Part shown: positions 1 through 7,989 of the stretch, piece after piece
How positions within the stretch are numbered: the stretch's first letter is position 1
Layout of the letters: the number at the start of each line of letters is the position of its first letter
DNA from: a virus
Length of the DNA: 45,525 bases
Reading direction: 5' to 3' (one strand)
IMG/VR virus record: IMGVR_UViG_3300020473_000049
Span: 1-45,525 of that record
Notes under the pieces: generated by a model
Seen by the model: only the letters and a program-made list of their open reading frames with translations
Told to the model about the DNA's origin: nothing
The model's database searches: none
Program-made: the position numbers and the translations under genes

Positions 1-1695
1 GTTGAAGTTAAAGAAGGACTTACAGGCACAGCAAAAAGATCATACGAAAACCTAGATAAAACAAGATTAATAATTAGACACTCAGGCAAAGTTGATGAAA
101 TGATACCTGGTGCTAGATCAAGACAAATACAATCATTATACATTGAAAACGAAGATGGTGAAAGATTCAAATATCCATTAACACACCTAGCAGGTGCAAG
201 AGCAATGACAAGACACGTTGCTAATGGCGGAAGACCACATGATGAATTTGGAGAACACATTGTAAAAACATCAGAAGATATTGCAAAATTAAGTTCATTT
301 TCAAGATATGTTTCAAACAAAGATCAATTAAATGATAATGCAGGTGATATTATTGAACAAACAAAATTAAGTTTAGAAAATTTAAGAGAGTATATGAGAA
401 ATTTATCAAAACAATCTCACTACGAAGCGGCATCTAAAGATTTTAAAACAGCAGAAGACCAAATATTAGATGATGAAACTGTAAACAAATTAAGAGAAAA
501 ATTTACACTGAAAAATTTAGACAACAGAGTAGAAGATGCACTTCCTATTATCGATAGAATAATGGCTGAATTTGAAAAAACAAAAACTGCAGAACCAGTA
601 GTAACAGAATTAGATCCAGGTGACGAACCAATTGATGCACCTGTTGAGCCGGCAGTTGATCACGCAATGGTTGTTAAAAAGTTTTTAGCAGATCCTGACA
701 GCAAAATTTTACTTAATAAAAATATGCCAGATGAGAAAAGAATGATGCCTAAAAATGCTGGCCCAGAAGATACAAAAATTATGACAACACTTTCAGATAT
801 TGCTTCTAGAATGTTAACACAAACTCCAGATGAAGACAGAGTGGCAAACTTTGCTTCTAGAGTTGCAGATCAAATGAGTCAAACTGGACAACCTTTTGAT
901 CCTAAAGATCCAGATGCAGGAAAAAATAGAGATATTGCAAAAGCATTAGTGGCAAAATATCAAAGAACATCTCAAGAAATTGACCCAGCAGAATTTAAGG
1001 CTAAAAAAGATATTAAAGGAAGAGCAAAAGAAACTGAAACATTTGAGTCATGGGTAGACGAAGTTACTAACGAATACGACACAAAGCCAAGAGACGAAGA
1101 AGATAGAAGAGCAAAATTAAAAGCATTACAAGATATACAAATGACTCCAGGAGCAATGAAAGATCCTGCTATGAGAAAAGAAGTTTTAAAACGTAGAATG
1201 GAATTACAAAAAGATAAAGAACCAGCATTTGCAGGCGAAGAAGTAACTTTTGAAGACATTAAACCTTATGTTTCAATGTACAAAGATGATCAAACTGGCA
1301 AAACTGTTTATGATGTATTAGACAAAGATGGTGCATCAGCATTTAAAACAGGTGATTCAAAAGTAGCAATGGCTTATCTTTCAAAAAACTTTAACAAATT
1401 AAAAATGGATAAAGATGAAAGAATTGATCAAGGCATAGCGGCTCAAAAGAAAGATGCTGAAACAAATCCAAATTGGGGTAAAGATAAAGGTCCAGTTGAC
1501 CCAGAATGGGAAGCAGAAAAAGACCACAGAGAAATATCTCGTATAATGAAATACGAAGGTAAAGAAGGTTTAAACGAATCAAGAGCAAAAATAGTATCGG
1601 CTATCAAAGCCAAAGTAGACAGCGACAACGCACAAAACATCGCAGGCGTTGAAGAAGAAATTGCTAGAATTACACAATTAGCAAATTACCAATAA
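1..1695 (+). CDS. large unrecognised phage protein, 5'-truncated by window
   Basis: The reading frame is open from base 1, so the true start lies upstream; the first ATG (position 100) is internal. At least 564 residues are visible, rich in Lys, Glu and Asp, with long predicted helical stretches and no signal peptide or membrane segment. I recognise no catalytic motif. The middle (about 560-680) has a Pro/Glu/Asp-rich linker between two charged halves. It sits just before gp32 and is followed by a late-type octamer rather than joined to gp32. It could be a virion structural or internal head protein, but that is an inference from its size and composition only. Confidence 0.75.
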   Translation, partial: VEVKEGLTGTAKRSYENLDKTRLIIRHSGKVDEMIPGARSRQIQSLYIENEDGERFKYPLTHLAGARAMTRHVANGGRPHDEFGEHIVKTSEDIAKLSSFSRYVSNKDQLNDNAGDIIEQTKLSLENLREYMRNLSKQSHYEAASKDFKTAEDQILDDETVNKLREKFTLKNLDNRVEDALPIIDRIMAEFEKTKTAEPVVTELDPGDEPIDAPVEPAVDHAMVVKKFLADPDSKILLNKNMPDEKRMMPKNAGPEDTKIMTTLSDIASRMLTQTPDEDRVANFASRVADQMSQTGQPFDPKDPDAGKNRDIAKALVAKYQRTSQEIDPAEFKAKKDIKGRAKETETFESWVDEVTNEYDTKPRDEEDRRAKLKALQDIQMTPGAMKDPAMRKEVLKRRMELQKDKEPAFAGEEVTFEDIKPYVSMYKDDQTGKTVYDVLDKDGASAFKTGDSKVAMAYLSKNFNKLKMDKDERIDQGIAAQKKDAETNPNWGKDKGPVDPEWEAEKDHREISRIMKYEGKEGLNESRAKIVSAIKAKVDSDNAQNIAGVEEEIARITQLANYQ

Positions 1696-1710
1696 TAGTA
1701 GTAGACATTT

Positions 1711-1718
1711 CATAAATA
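1711..1718 (+). promoter_or_regulatory. T4-type late promoter octamer (CATAAATA) upstream of gp32
   Basis: CATAAATA differs from T4 TATAAATA at the first base and fits the NATAAATA form known for T4-like marine phages. It lies in the 102-nt gap between the first gene and gp32, about 80 nt before the gp32 start. No convincing -35 element is present, as expected for a sliding-clamp-activated late promoter. The assignment is by motif only. Confidence 0.5.
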
Positions 1719-1783
1719 TAGTAGTATATTATACGTAATGTGTGATATACATTTAGGCACATTAAAACAAACATAGGCAAAAT

Positions 1784-1789
1784 AGGAGG
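1784..1789 (+). promoter_or_regulatory. strong Shine-Dalgarno (AGGAGG) of gp32
   Basis: A full AGGAGG lies 8 nt before the gp32 ATG. It is one of the few perfect ribosome-binding sites in the window, consistent with a protein needed in high amounts, and it fixes the start at 1798. Confidence 0.85.
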
Positions 1790-1797
1790 CTTACATT

Positions 1798-2775
1798 ATG
1801 GCTACATTGGCTGAAATAAGAGCGAAGTTAAAATCCCAAGAACCTAATCGCTCAGGTTCACAAACAGGCGGAGACAACGCCATCTACCCACACTGGAACA
1901 TATCAGAAGGCTCAGAAGCAGTTGTTAGATTCTTACCAGATAAGGATCAAGGCAATACATTTTTCTGGACTGAAAGAAATATGATCAAACTACCTTTCGC
2001 AGGTGTTAAAGGTCAAACTGATTCAAGACCAGTTACAGTACAAGTTCCTTGTATGGAAATGTATGGAAAAACTTGTCCAGTTCTAACAGAAGTTAGACCA
2101 TGGTTTAAAGACAAAAGCATGGAAGATATGGGAAGAAAATATTGGAAAAAGAAAAGTTATATTTTCCAAGGTTTTGTTGTCAACAATCCGTTATCTGAAG
2201 ACACAACACCAGAGAATCCAGTTAGAAGATTTATTATTGGACCTCAAATCTTTAACATTATCAGAAGTGCGTTACTTGATCCAGAGATGGAAGAGTTACC
2301 AACTGACTTTGTAAAAGGTGTTGATTTTAGAATTAACAAGACAACTAAAGGCGGTTATGCTGATTATTCTACATCAAAATGGTCTAGAAGAGAACGTGCT
2401 CTAGACGAAGCAGAAAGATCTGCAATTGATAAGTTTGGTTTACATAACTTAGGTGACTTTAGACCAAAAGAACCAACTGAAGCAGAAGTTAAAATAATCA
2501 AAGAATTATTTGAAAAATCTGTAGACGGTGAGGCTTATGATCTTGAAAAATATGGACAATACTTTAGACCTACAGGAAGTTTTGCAAGTCAAGTATCTGT
2601 ACCAAAAGCAGATAGACCTGCTCCAGTGGAAAAGACTGCTGATCCGGTAAATGCTGAAGTTAAAACTGAAGCACAACCAGTACCAGCGGCTCAACCAGCA
2701 CAACAACCAGCAGGTGATAGTGCCAAGAGAGCAGAAGATATCTTAAAACTTATAAGATCAAGACAAGCGAAGTAA
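1798..2775 (+). CDS. 32: gp32-like single-stranded DNA-binding protein
   Basis: 325 residues, close to T4 gp32 (301). It coats ssDNA during phage replication and recombination and coordinates UvsX, UvsY, primase and helicase loading. The N-terminal basic segment (residues 1-20) matches the cooperativity domain. The core carries conserved motifs (VVRFLPDKD, FFWTERNMIKLPFAG) and a Cys pair C85-x7-C93 in the zinc-binding region; a third Cys, present in T4, is absent from the whole protein. The C-terminus (about 270-310) is a Pro/Ala/Gln/Glu-rich tail, as expected for the partner-binding region, but ends in a basic helix. A strong AGGAGG fixes the start. uvsX and uvsY follow, as suits a recombination block. 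Confidence 0.93.
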   Translation: MATLAEIRAKLKSQEPNRSGSQTGGDNAIYPHWNISEGSEAVVRFLPDKDQGNTFFWTERNMIKLPFAGVKGQTDSRPVTVQVPCMEMYGKTCPVLTEVRPWFKDKSMEDMGRKYWKKKSYIFQGFVVNNPLSEDTTPENPVRRFIIGPQIFNIIRSALLDPEMEELPTDFVKGVDFRINKTTKGGYADYSTSKWSRRERALDEAERSAIDKFGLHNLGDFRPKEPTEAEVKIIKELFEKSVDGEAYDLEKYGQYFRPTGSFASQVSVPKADRPAPVEKTADPVNAEVKTEAQPVPAAQPAQQPAGDSAKRAEDILKLIRSRQAK

Positions 2776-2788
2776 TCTGACATTTTAC

Positions 2789-2820
2789 CAAGGCCTTAAT
2801 TGTTGACAGTTGAGGCCTTG
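2789..2820 (+). terminator. hairpin after gp32, overlapping the -35 of the next promoter
   Basis: CAAGGCCT (2789-2796) and AGGCCTTG (2813-2820) are perfect inverted repeats, extendable by three pairs (one G-U) to an 11-bp stem with a 10-nt loop. No U-tract follows, so it is a weak intrinsic terminator, an mRNA 3' protector, or an operator. The loop contains the TTGACA of the downstream promoter. Confidence 0.5.
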
Positions 2821-2831
2821 TGTATTATAAT
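2803..2831 (+). promoter_or_regulatory. consensus sigma70 promoter for the uvsX operon
   Basis: TTGACA (2803-2808), 17-nt spacer, TATAAT (2826-2831): both hexamers and the spacing are perfect consensus. It would be read by host RNA polymerase early in infection. Expected transcription starts near 2838, just before the 32-codon gene at 2841. Confidence 0.88.
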
Positions 2832-2840
2832 AAGGATAAT

Positions 2841-2939
2841 ATGAAAAACGAAATTAAAAAAGCAATCGATTGGATATTGTACAAACAAATACCTGCTTGG
2901 GTAATAATTGTAATAATCATCCTTTGGATTTTAATATAA
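2841..2939 (+). CDS. 32-residue single-span membrane peptide
   Basis: A short charged N-terminus (MKNEIKKAIDW) is followed by a hydrophobic helix rich in Val and Ile running to the stop, giving one membrane span with a cytoplasmic N-terminus. It is the first gene after the consensus promoter and ends 6 nt before uvsX. The predicted transcript start leaves almost no leader, so it may be translated leaderless; AAGG at 2832-2835 would then lie outside the mRNA. Function unknown; it could also be a leader peptide for uvsX. Confidence 0.45.
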   Translation: MKNEIKKAIDWILYKQIPAWVIIVIIILWILI

Positions 2940-2945
2940 AACATT

Positions 2946-4004
2946 ATGACAAAACCATTTGACGCAACAAAATTTAGAAAGAGTATTACGAAATCAATTT
3001 CAGGATTAGGTATTGGATTTAGCGATCCTACAGACTGGATTTCAACAGGAAATTACGCATTAAACTATTTGATGACTAGTAATTTTAAAAAAGGAATACC
3101 GTTAGGCAAAGTAACTGTACTTGCAGGAGAATCAGGAGCAGGTAAATCTTACATAGCATCAGGTAACATTATTAAAAATGCACAGGATCAAGGTATATTT
3201 GTTATACTAATTGATACAGAGAACGCATTAGACGAACAATGGCTACAAGCATTAAAAGTAGACACATCAGAAGATAAACTTATGAAATTAAGTATGTCTA
3301 TGGTTGATGACGTAGCAAAAACTGTTTCAGAGTTTATGAAAGGTTACAAAGAGCAACACGCAGACAACAAAGAAGGTGCACCTAAAGTACTATTTGTTAT
3401 AGACAGTTTGGGTATGTTACTAACACCAACAGATGTTAATCAGTTTGAAGCAGGTGAGATGAAGGGTGATTTAGGTAGAAAACCTAAAGCATTAACGGCA
3501 CTTGTAAGAAACTGTGTTAATATGTTTGGAAGTTGGAACGTAGGACTTATAGCAACCAATCACACATACGCATCACAAGATATGTTTGATCCAGATGATA
3601 AGATATCAGGAGGACAAGGATTTATATATGCATCAAGTATTGTAGTTGCAATGAAAAAATTAAAACTAAAAGAAGATGAAAAAGGCAACAAAATATCTGA
3701 CGTAAGAGGTATAAGAGCGGCTTGTAAAGTTATGAAAACGAGATATGCTAAACCGTTTGAGGGTGTACAAGTTAAAATTCCATACGATACTGGTATGGAT
3801 CCTTATAGTGGACTAGTTGATTTATTTGAGAAAAAAGGAATACTAGTACAAACAGGAAATAGATTAAAATACGTCGATCCTACAGGAAAAGAACACATTG
3901 AATTCAGAAAAGCCTGGGTTGGAGCCAAATTGGATATGCTAATGGATGATTTTGATAAATTATCTAGTGCATCATCACAAGATGATCCACCCGAGGCAGA
4001 ATAA
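2946..4004 (+). CDS. uvsX: UvsX RecA-like recombinase
   Basis: 352 residues. This ATP-dependent strand-exchange protein forms filaments on ssDNA for recombination-dependent replication and repair. Walker A GESGAGKS lies at 61-68, Walker B VLFVIDSLG at 148-156, and a Gly-rich loop (SGGQGFIYASS) near 220 is a DNA-binding L2-type loop. The length fits T4 UvsX (391) and the shorter marine phage versions. It is the main gene behind the consensus promoter, and its stop overlaps the next ATG by one base (TAATG), so translational coupling is likely. There is no clear Shine-Dalgarno sequence. Confidence 0.95.
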   Translation: MTKPFDATKFRKSITKSISGLGIGFSDPTDWISTGNYALNYLMTSNFKKGIPLGKVTVLAGESGAGKSYIASGNIIKNAQDQGIFVILIDTENALDEQWLQALKVDTSEDKLMKLSMSMVDDVAKTVSEFMKGYKEQHADNKEGAPKVLFVIDSLGMLLTPTDVNQFEAGEMKGDLGRKPKALTALVRNCVNMFGSWNVGLIATNHTYASQDMFDPDDKISGGQGFIYASSIVVAMKKLKLKEDEKGNKISDVRGIRAACKVMKTRYAKPFEGVQVKIPYDTGMDPYSGLVDLFEKKGILVQTGNRLKYVDPTGKEHIEFRKAWVGAKLDMLMDDFDKLSSASSQDDPPEAE

Positions 4005-4249
4005 TGGTAGAAATGACACACGATGATATCGAACGTATATGGGACTCAGTTGTACACTTCATTCCTGAAAAACAAAAATTAGACGCCGCAGTTGACTTTG
4101 TAAAAACTCTTGAAAGTATGGGAGTTGAAGAAGCAGAGATAAAAGCAATAGGAGAATACGATCCAAAATTAGAAGAAGCGGTTAATACAGTTTTTGAGGA
4201 ATACGAAGAGGAAGACGAAACTTATAACGATCGGTATGAAGATGATTAA
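4004..4249 (+). CDS. small acidic protein between uvsX and uvsY
   Basis: 81 residues, strongly acidic at the C-terminus (alternating Glu, Asp and Tyr over the last 20 residues). It starts on the last base of the uvsX stop and overlaps uvsY. No known domain is recognised. The acidic tail recalls gp32-type or DNA-mimicking tails that bind ssDNA-site proteins, so a role with UvsX or UvsY is plausible but unproven. Confidence 0.7.
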   Translation: MVEMTHDDIERIWDSVVHFIPEKQKLDAAVDFVKTLESMGVEEAEIKAIGEYDPKLEEAVNTVFEEYEEEDETYNDRYEDD

Positions 4250-4703
4250 TTGGTATAGTGAAGTAGCAAGAAACTTAGATAAAATTCCTGATTGTATCAA
4301 TTATTTTGATACTGAATTACAAAACGCAAAAAAAGAAGTTAGAATATACGGTAATCTAGAAAAAGCATCAGCGGCATTACCCGGTATAGTTGAGCATAGA
4401 TTTAATCAATTACAACAAATAGAAGCAATACTTGAGTACCTTAATATTGAATTACGTAGAACAAGATCAAAATCATTTAAAAAATTCTTAGAAAATTATA
4501 ATAGAGCATTGTCCAGCAGAGATGCAGAAAAGTATGTTGATGGCGAACAAGACGTTGTTGATATGGATAAAATTATTAATGAATTTGCATTATTAAGAAA
4601 TCAATGGTTAGGCATCACAAAAGGATTAGATCAGAAACAATGGCAAATCACAAACATTGTTAAACTGAGAGTAGCAGGAATGGAAGATGCCGATATCAAA
4701 TAG
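4236..4703 (+). CDS. uvsY: UvsY-like recombination mediator
   Basis: 155 residues from ATG 4236 (an in-frame ATG follows at 4242). UvsY displaces gp32 and loads UvsX on ssDNA. Support comes from position (uvsX, small gene, uvsY), length near T4 UvsY (137), and the pattern of helices: a basic RIYGN-like segment, an I/L-rich helix with paired Arg (LNIELRRTR), then a YVDGEQDVV...DKIINEFALLRNQW segment resembling the T4 C-terminal half. It overlaps the acidic gene by 14 nt and the next gene by 17 nt. The call rests on synteny and motif resemblance. Confidence 0.75.
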   Translation: MKMINWYSEVARNLDKIPDCINYFDTELQNAKKEVRIYGNLEKASAALPGIVEHRFNQLQQIEAILEYLNIELRRTRSKSFKKFLENYNRALSSRDAEKYVDGEQDVVDMDKIINEFALLRNQWLGITKGLDQKQWQITNIVKLRVAGMEDADIK

Positions 4704-5322
4704 AATAATACTTACAGACGTAGACGGAGTACTGTTAGAATGGGAGAACCATTTTACTGAATGGATGTTACAACGTTCTTACTTTGAAACTCCAGTTGGA
4801 GAAGGATATGTTGGTAAAAAAATTTATCCATATACGTTGTTAGATGACAAAGAAAATACTTACGAAATGGCAGAAAGATTTGGTCTAACTAAAACAGAAG
4901 TAAGAAAAGAAATTAGAGAATTTAATAAAAGTGCTTGGATGGCAACACAACCACCTATGCCTGGCTCACAAACTTGGGTAAAATTATTACACGCAGAAGG
5001 TTGGACATTTATTCCTATAACATCACAAACATCTGATATTCCAGCACAAGAAATACGTAAAAGAAGACTAGAAGAATTGTTTGGTGATGTTTTTTACAAC
5101 TATCATATACTTGATACAGGATCAGATAAAGATAATGCACTTGCAGAATTTCACGGTACAGGATTATATTGGGTTGAAGATAAACCAAAAAATGCTCAGG
5201 TAGGATTAAATTATGGATTAAAAGTATTATTATACGACCATCCTTATAACCAAGATTTTAATCACCCTCAAATTACCAGAGTAAATAATTGGGAACAAAT
5301 ACACAAAATATTAGTAAAATGA
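4687..5322 (+). CDS. HAD-family phosphatase / 5'-deoxynucleotidase-like
   Basis: 211 residues. Motif I TDVDGVLLEW (about 10-19) holds the nucleophile and acid/base Asp pair of the HAD superfamily; ITSQTS (about 113-118) is the Thr/Ser motif II, and VEDKPKNA near 173 gives the Lys and Asp of motifs III/IV. Similar phage proteins are annotated as 5'(3')-deoxyribonucleotidases, which would salvage host nucleotides. The start overlaps uvsY by 17 nt and the stop overlaps the next ATG (ATGA). The substrate cannot be read from sequence. Confidence 0.8.
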   Translation: MPISNRIILTDVDGVLLEWENHFTEWMLQRSYFETPVGEGYVGKKIYPYTLLDDKENTYEMAERFGLTKTEVRKEIREFNKSAWMATQPPMPGSQTWVKLLHAEGWTFIPITSQTSDIPAQEIRKRRLEELFGDVFYNYHILDTGSDKDNALAEFHGTGLYWVEDKPKNAQVGLNYGLKVLLYDHPYNQDFNHPQITRVNNWEQIHKILVK

Positions 5323-5993
5323 AAATATACGTAGGTCACGATAGTAGAGAAGATATAGCATATCAGGTTTGCGAACACAGTATAAAAAGAAGAGATCCAT
5401 CTGCAGAAGTTATTGCTTTAAAACAAAGACAAATGAGAGAGCAAGGGATTTATACAAGAGCAGTAGATAAACTTGCAACAACTGAATTTACATTTACAAG
5501 GTTTTTTGTACCATACCTAAACGATTACAAAGGCTGGGCAGTATTTTGTGACTGTGATTTTTTGTGGAAAATACCTTCACATGAACTTGTAAAATATTGT
5601 GATAATTCCAAAGCAGTGGTTTGTGTACAACATGATTACAAACCTAAAGAAGGAACTAAAATGGATGGGCAAGTACAAACTGTATACCCAAGAAAAAATT
5701 GGAGCAGTATGGTCCTTTGGAATTGTGAACATCCAAAAAATAAAATATTAACACCTGAATTATTAAACACAGAGTCTCCAAAATTTTTACACAGATTTAG
5801 TTGGCTAGAGGATAATGAGATTGGATCTTTACCATTAGAGTACAATTGGTTGGTTGGTTGGTACAAAGAACCTAAAGACGGTACTCCTAAAGTATTGCAT
5901 TACACATCTGGTGGTCCGTGGTTTGATGGATACCGTGATTGTGAATACGGCGATGATTGGAAGAAAGAACTTATAAATCTCTTTTCATCATAA
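5319..5993 (+). CDS. GT8-like glycosyltransferase (GT-A fold)
   Basis: 224 residues from ATG 5319, which overlaps the previous stop as ATGA; a longer frame reaching 5289 is less likely. The N-terminus MKIYVGHDSREDIAYQVC and the metal-binding FCDCDF (DxD, about 81-86) are typical of GT-A enzymes that use nucleotide sugars. The C-terminal H-Y-T-S-G-G-P-W-F segment is a common acceptor/metal-binding end. A (TTGG)4 tract at 5846-5861 lies in the coding region. It probably transfers a sugar to DNA, LPS or a virion protein; the substrate is unknown. Confidence 0.8.
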   Translation: MKIYVGHDSREDIAYQVCEHSIKRRDPSAEVIALKQRQMREQGIYTRAVDKLATTEFTFTRFFVPYLNDYKGWAVFCDCDFLWKIPSHELVKYCDNSKAVVCVQHDYKPKEGTKMDGQVQTVYPRKNWSSMVLWNCEHPKNKILTPELLNTESPKFLHRFSWLEDNEIGSLPLEYNWLVGWYKEPKDGTPKVLHYTSGGPWFDGYRDCEYGDDWKKELINLFSS

Positions 5994-6424
5994 TGAATTG
6001 GGACAAATTAAGAAAAGCACACCTACGTAAAGAACCTGTTGAATTTATATATGCATCAGGCATAGTAAAACTCGATGAGTACGATAGACTTTACGAAAAT
6101 CAAAATAATTTAGAACATCAAGTTTGGAAAGATTTTTATAAAAAATATAAAGTAGATTATAAATTTTATAAAGATTTAACAGAGTTTGATAAAGACAAAG
6201 AAATAATTTGTTTATGGTTTTTTAGAGAAAGAGCAGATAGATATGCAGGCGCCGATATAGATATTGATGGCAAACTTATTACATATACTAGTAATACATT
6301 TTTAATTACAAAATCTAAAAAAATAAAAATACTTACAAAGAATAAACATTGGCCTCATAGACCATTTTTACAATTGGATATAAATGAAAAAACTTTTGAC
6401 AAAATGGTAGAAAAGTTAAGATAA
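5993..6424 (+). CDS. conserved-looking phage protein, unknown function
   Basis: 143 residues from ATG 5993, sharing one base with the previous stop (TAATG). Rich in Lys, Asp, Tyr and Phe with mixed alpha/beta character (FDKDKEIICLWFFRERADR; TYTSNTFLITKSKKIKIL). No catalytic motif is recognised. It lies between two enzymes that modify glycans or proteins in the same tightly coupled run and may act with the glycosyltransferase upstream. Confidence 0.7.
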   Translation: MNWDKLRKAHLRKEPVEFIYASGIVKLDEYDRLYENQNNLEHQVWKDFYKKYKVDYKFYKDLTEFDKDKEIICLWFFRERADRYAGADIDIDGKLITYTSNTFLITKSKKIKILTKNKHWPHRPFLQLDINEKTFDKMVEKLR

Positions 6425-6433
6425 GTATTGTAT

Positions 6434-6688
6434 ATGGCAAATCATAAAGACAGAATGTTGCAAAAAATAGAGCAATTAGGATTAATTGTTATCCATACTG
6501 AGATTGCACCATACGGTCCAGGAACTCGTAGATACATGGTGGGAAAACATATAGAAGAACCTAAAAGATCTCATCAAATGGGCAGTGGTAAATGGCAAAT
6601 GACGCAGGGCAAACAGGAATGGCTTACTCCAGAACCATTGACAGGCATAGAACTTGAAGAGTGGTTATCGGAGTATGAACGAAGGTAA
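6434..6688 (+). CDS. small basic protein, unknown function
   Basis: 84 residues from ATG 6434; an in-frame TTG at 6428 is possible. Basic N-terminal half (MANHKDRMLQKIEQLG) and a Trp/Glu-rich C-terminus (LTGIELEEWLSEYERR). No domain recognised. The next gene overlaps its end by 14 nt. Confidence 0.65.
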   Translation: MANHKDRMLQKIEQLGLIVIHTEIAPYGPGTRRYMVGKHIEEPKRSHQMGSGKWQMTQGKQEWLTPEPLTGIELEEWLSEYERR

Positions 6689-7295
6689 AAAATTTTTAGA
6701 AAACTGTTTAACATCCGAAGTTGTACACGATCCGTGGCCACACCAGGTACTTAACAACACATTAAGCACAGATACATTTACAAAGTTACGAGATCAGTGT
6801 ATTGAAAAATTAAATTTTAAAACAACTGAATTACATCATATATTTCCAGACGATTTCAAAAAATGGGGAATAGATTTTTACGACGAAACAGTTGATATAT
6901 GCACAACTCTTTTAAAAAATATAAAAGAAGTTTGTGGAGTTTATCCAAAACATAGAACTTATCCATATCTAGGAGTGAATGCACATATATCTGTAACTCC
7001 TCCTTTACCTTATAAATTTCATATACATCAAGAAGGTTTAGAAAAAATTTGGAGTTCTGTAACTTATATTACACCAGAAAAAAACGTTGGTACTAAAATG
7101 TACAATGCACAATTTAAAAGTGCTTTTGTTAAAGAGGCTCCGTGGGTGCCTAATAACACATTTATATTTTGTGGACAAGAAGGATACACATGGCATTCAT
7201 ATGAAAGTGACCAAGAAACGAATAGAATAACATTAAATCTTTTTATTCAAAAGACACGTAAAAATAAATGTTTTATTGAGTTTACTGATCTTTAA
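6675..7295 (+). CDS. 2OG-Fe(II)-oxygenase-like protein
   Basis: 206 residues from ATG 6675. It shows the double-stranded beta-helix pattern of 2-oxoglutarate/iron oxygenases: a KFHIHQEG segment (H118-x-E120) as possible metal ligands, a distal His in YTWHSY (H174), and an Arg ten residues later (RITLNLF, R184) placed to bind 2-oxoglutarate. HxE instead of HxD is tolerated in some members. It probably hydroxylates a protein or sugar. It is one of three such proteins in the window and ends in a 14-nt convergent overlap with the glycan island. Confidence 0.65.
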   Translation: MNEGKKFLENCLTSEVVHDPWPHQVLNNTLSTDTFTKLRDQCIEKLNFKTTELHHIFPDDFKKWGIDFYDETVDICTTLLKNIKEVCGVYPKHRTYPYLGVNAHISVTPPLPYKFHIHQEGLEKIWSSVTYITPEKNVGTKMYNAQFKSAFVKEAPWVPNNTFIFCGQEGYTWHSYESDQETNRITLNLFIQKTRKNKCFIEFTDL

Positions 7296-7989
7296 TAAGA
7301 TCTTGTAGTGCTTTTATATCTGTTCTTAAATGTCTTTGAACTTTATCCCAAACAAAATTATCTCTATTATTAATGTTTAAGTTATGACGCACTTGTTTTC
7401 CAGTTTCGTCAAACATCTTTTTTGCTTTAAAAACCACTGTAGGCAAATAAAGACATCTGTTAAGTTTACGAGCAACTTTCTGAGTATATGAATCAACGTG
7501 CCAATGCCAAAAAAATGGTGGTGCCAAATATCCTAAAGTATTAATCCAATTTTTATGCACAGCAAAGTGAGCCGCTGGTAGGACTTCGTCTGACCATAAT
7601 GTAGGTTTATCTAATTTAAATTTTTTTGTGCCCTTCCATCTTCCATCGCTTGGCACTACCATTAAAATTTTATCATCATACTTATTAAATTGATCTACAA
7701 TTAATTGATCCCAGTGTTCTGTTTGCACTTGTACATCATCGCCCATTAACATTACAATATCATGTTTGGCTTTGTCTGCTAATAGGTTCCAACTAAAACA
7801 AGTCGACTGGTTTGGTCCTACAACATAATATTTTTTAGGTAATAATTCTTTATACCTTGGCAAGTGTTCGTCGTCATCATTAAGATAAAATAAAATTTGA
7901 ATATCGTTTTTTGCGGTACTTTCTGCAGTATCAACTAAACGTCTTGCAAGTTCAGGACGGCCACGAGATGGACAACTGAAAGAAATCAT
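7282..7989 (-). CDS. GT2-like glycosyltransferase
   Basis: 235 residues from ATG 7989, which overlaps the epimerase stop as ATGA; a TTG at 8007 is in frame but less likely. The N-terminus MISFSCPSRGRPELARRLV and the MLMGDDVQV segment (metal-binding Asp pair) are typical of GT-A family 2 enzymes; the PPFFWHWHVDSYTQK segment supplies the acceptor loop. It is the last gene of the leftward arm of the glycan island and should elongate a polysaccharide. It converges with the 2OG gene; a small GATCTT/AAGATC hairpin spans the overlap. Confidence 0.85.
   Translation of the reverse strand: MISFSCPSRGRPELARRLVDTAESTAKNDIQILFYLNDDDEHLPRYKELLPKKYYVVGPNQSTCFSWNLLADKAKHDIVMLMGDDVQVQTEHWDQLIVDQFNKYDDKILMVVPSDGRWKGTKKFKLDKPTLWSDEVLPAAHFAVHKNWINTLGYLAPPFFWHWHVDSYTQKVARKLNRCLYLPTVVFKAKKMFDETGKQVRHNLNINNRDNFVWDKVQRHLRTDIKALQDLIKDQ
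7287..7302. terminator. short symmetrical hairpin at a convergent gene junction
   Basis: GATCTT-TAAT-AAGATC: a 6-bp stem and 4-nt loop spanning both stop codons. It has no U-tract and is weak, but is placed to stall transcription from either side. Confidence 0.3.

Noticed and set aside
6397-6424. TTGACA near the end of the gene at 5993
   Set aside because: No acceptable -10 at 16-18 nt (best TAAGAT, 4/6), so it is likely coding sequence only.
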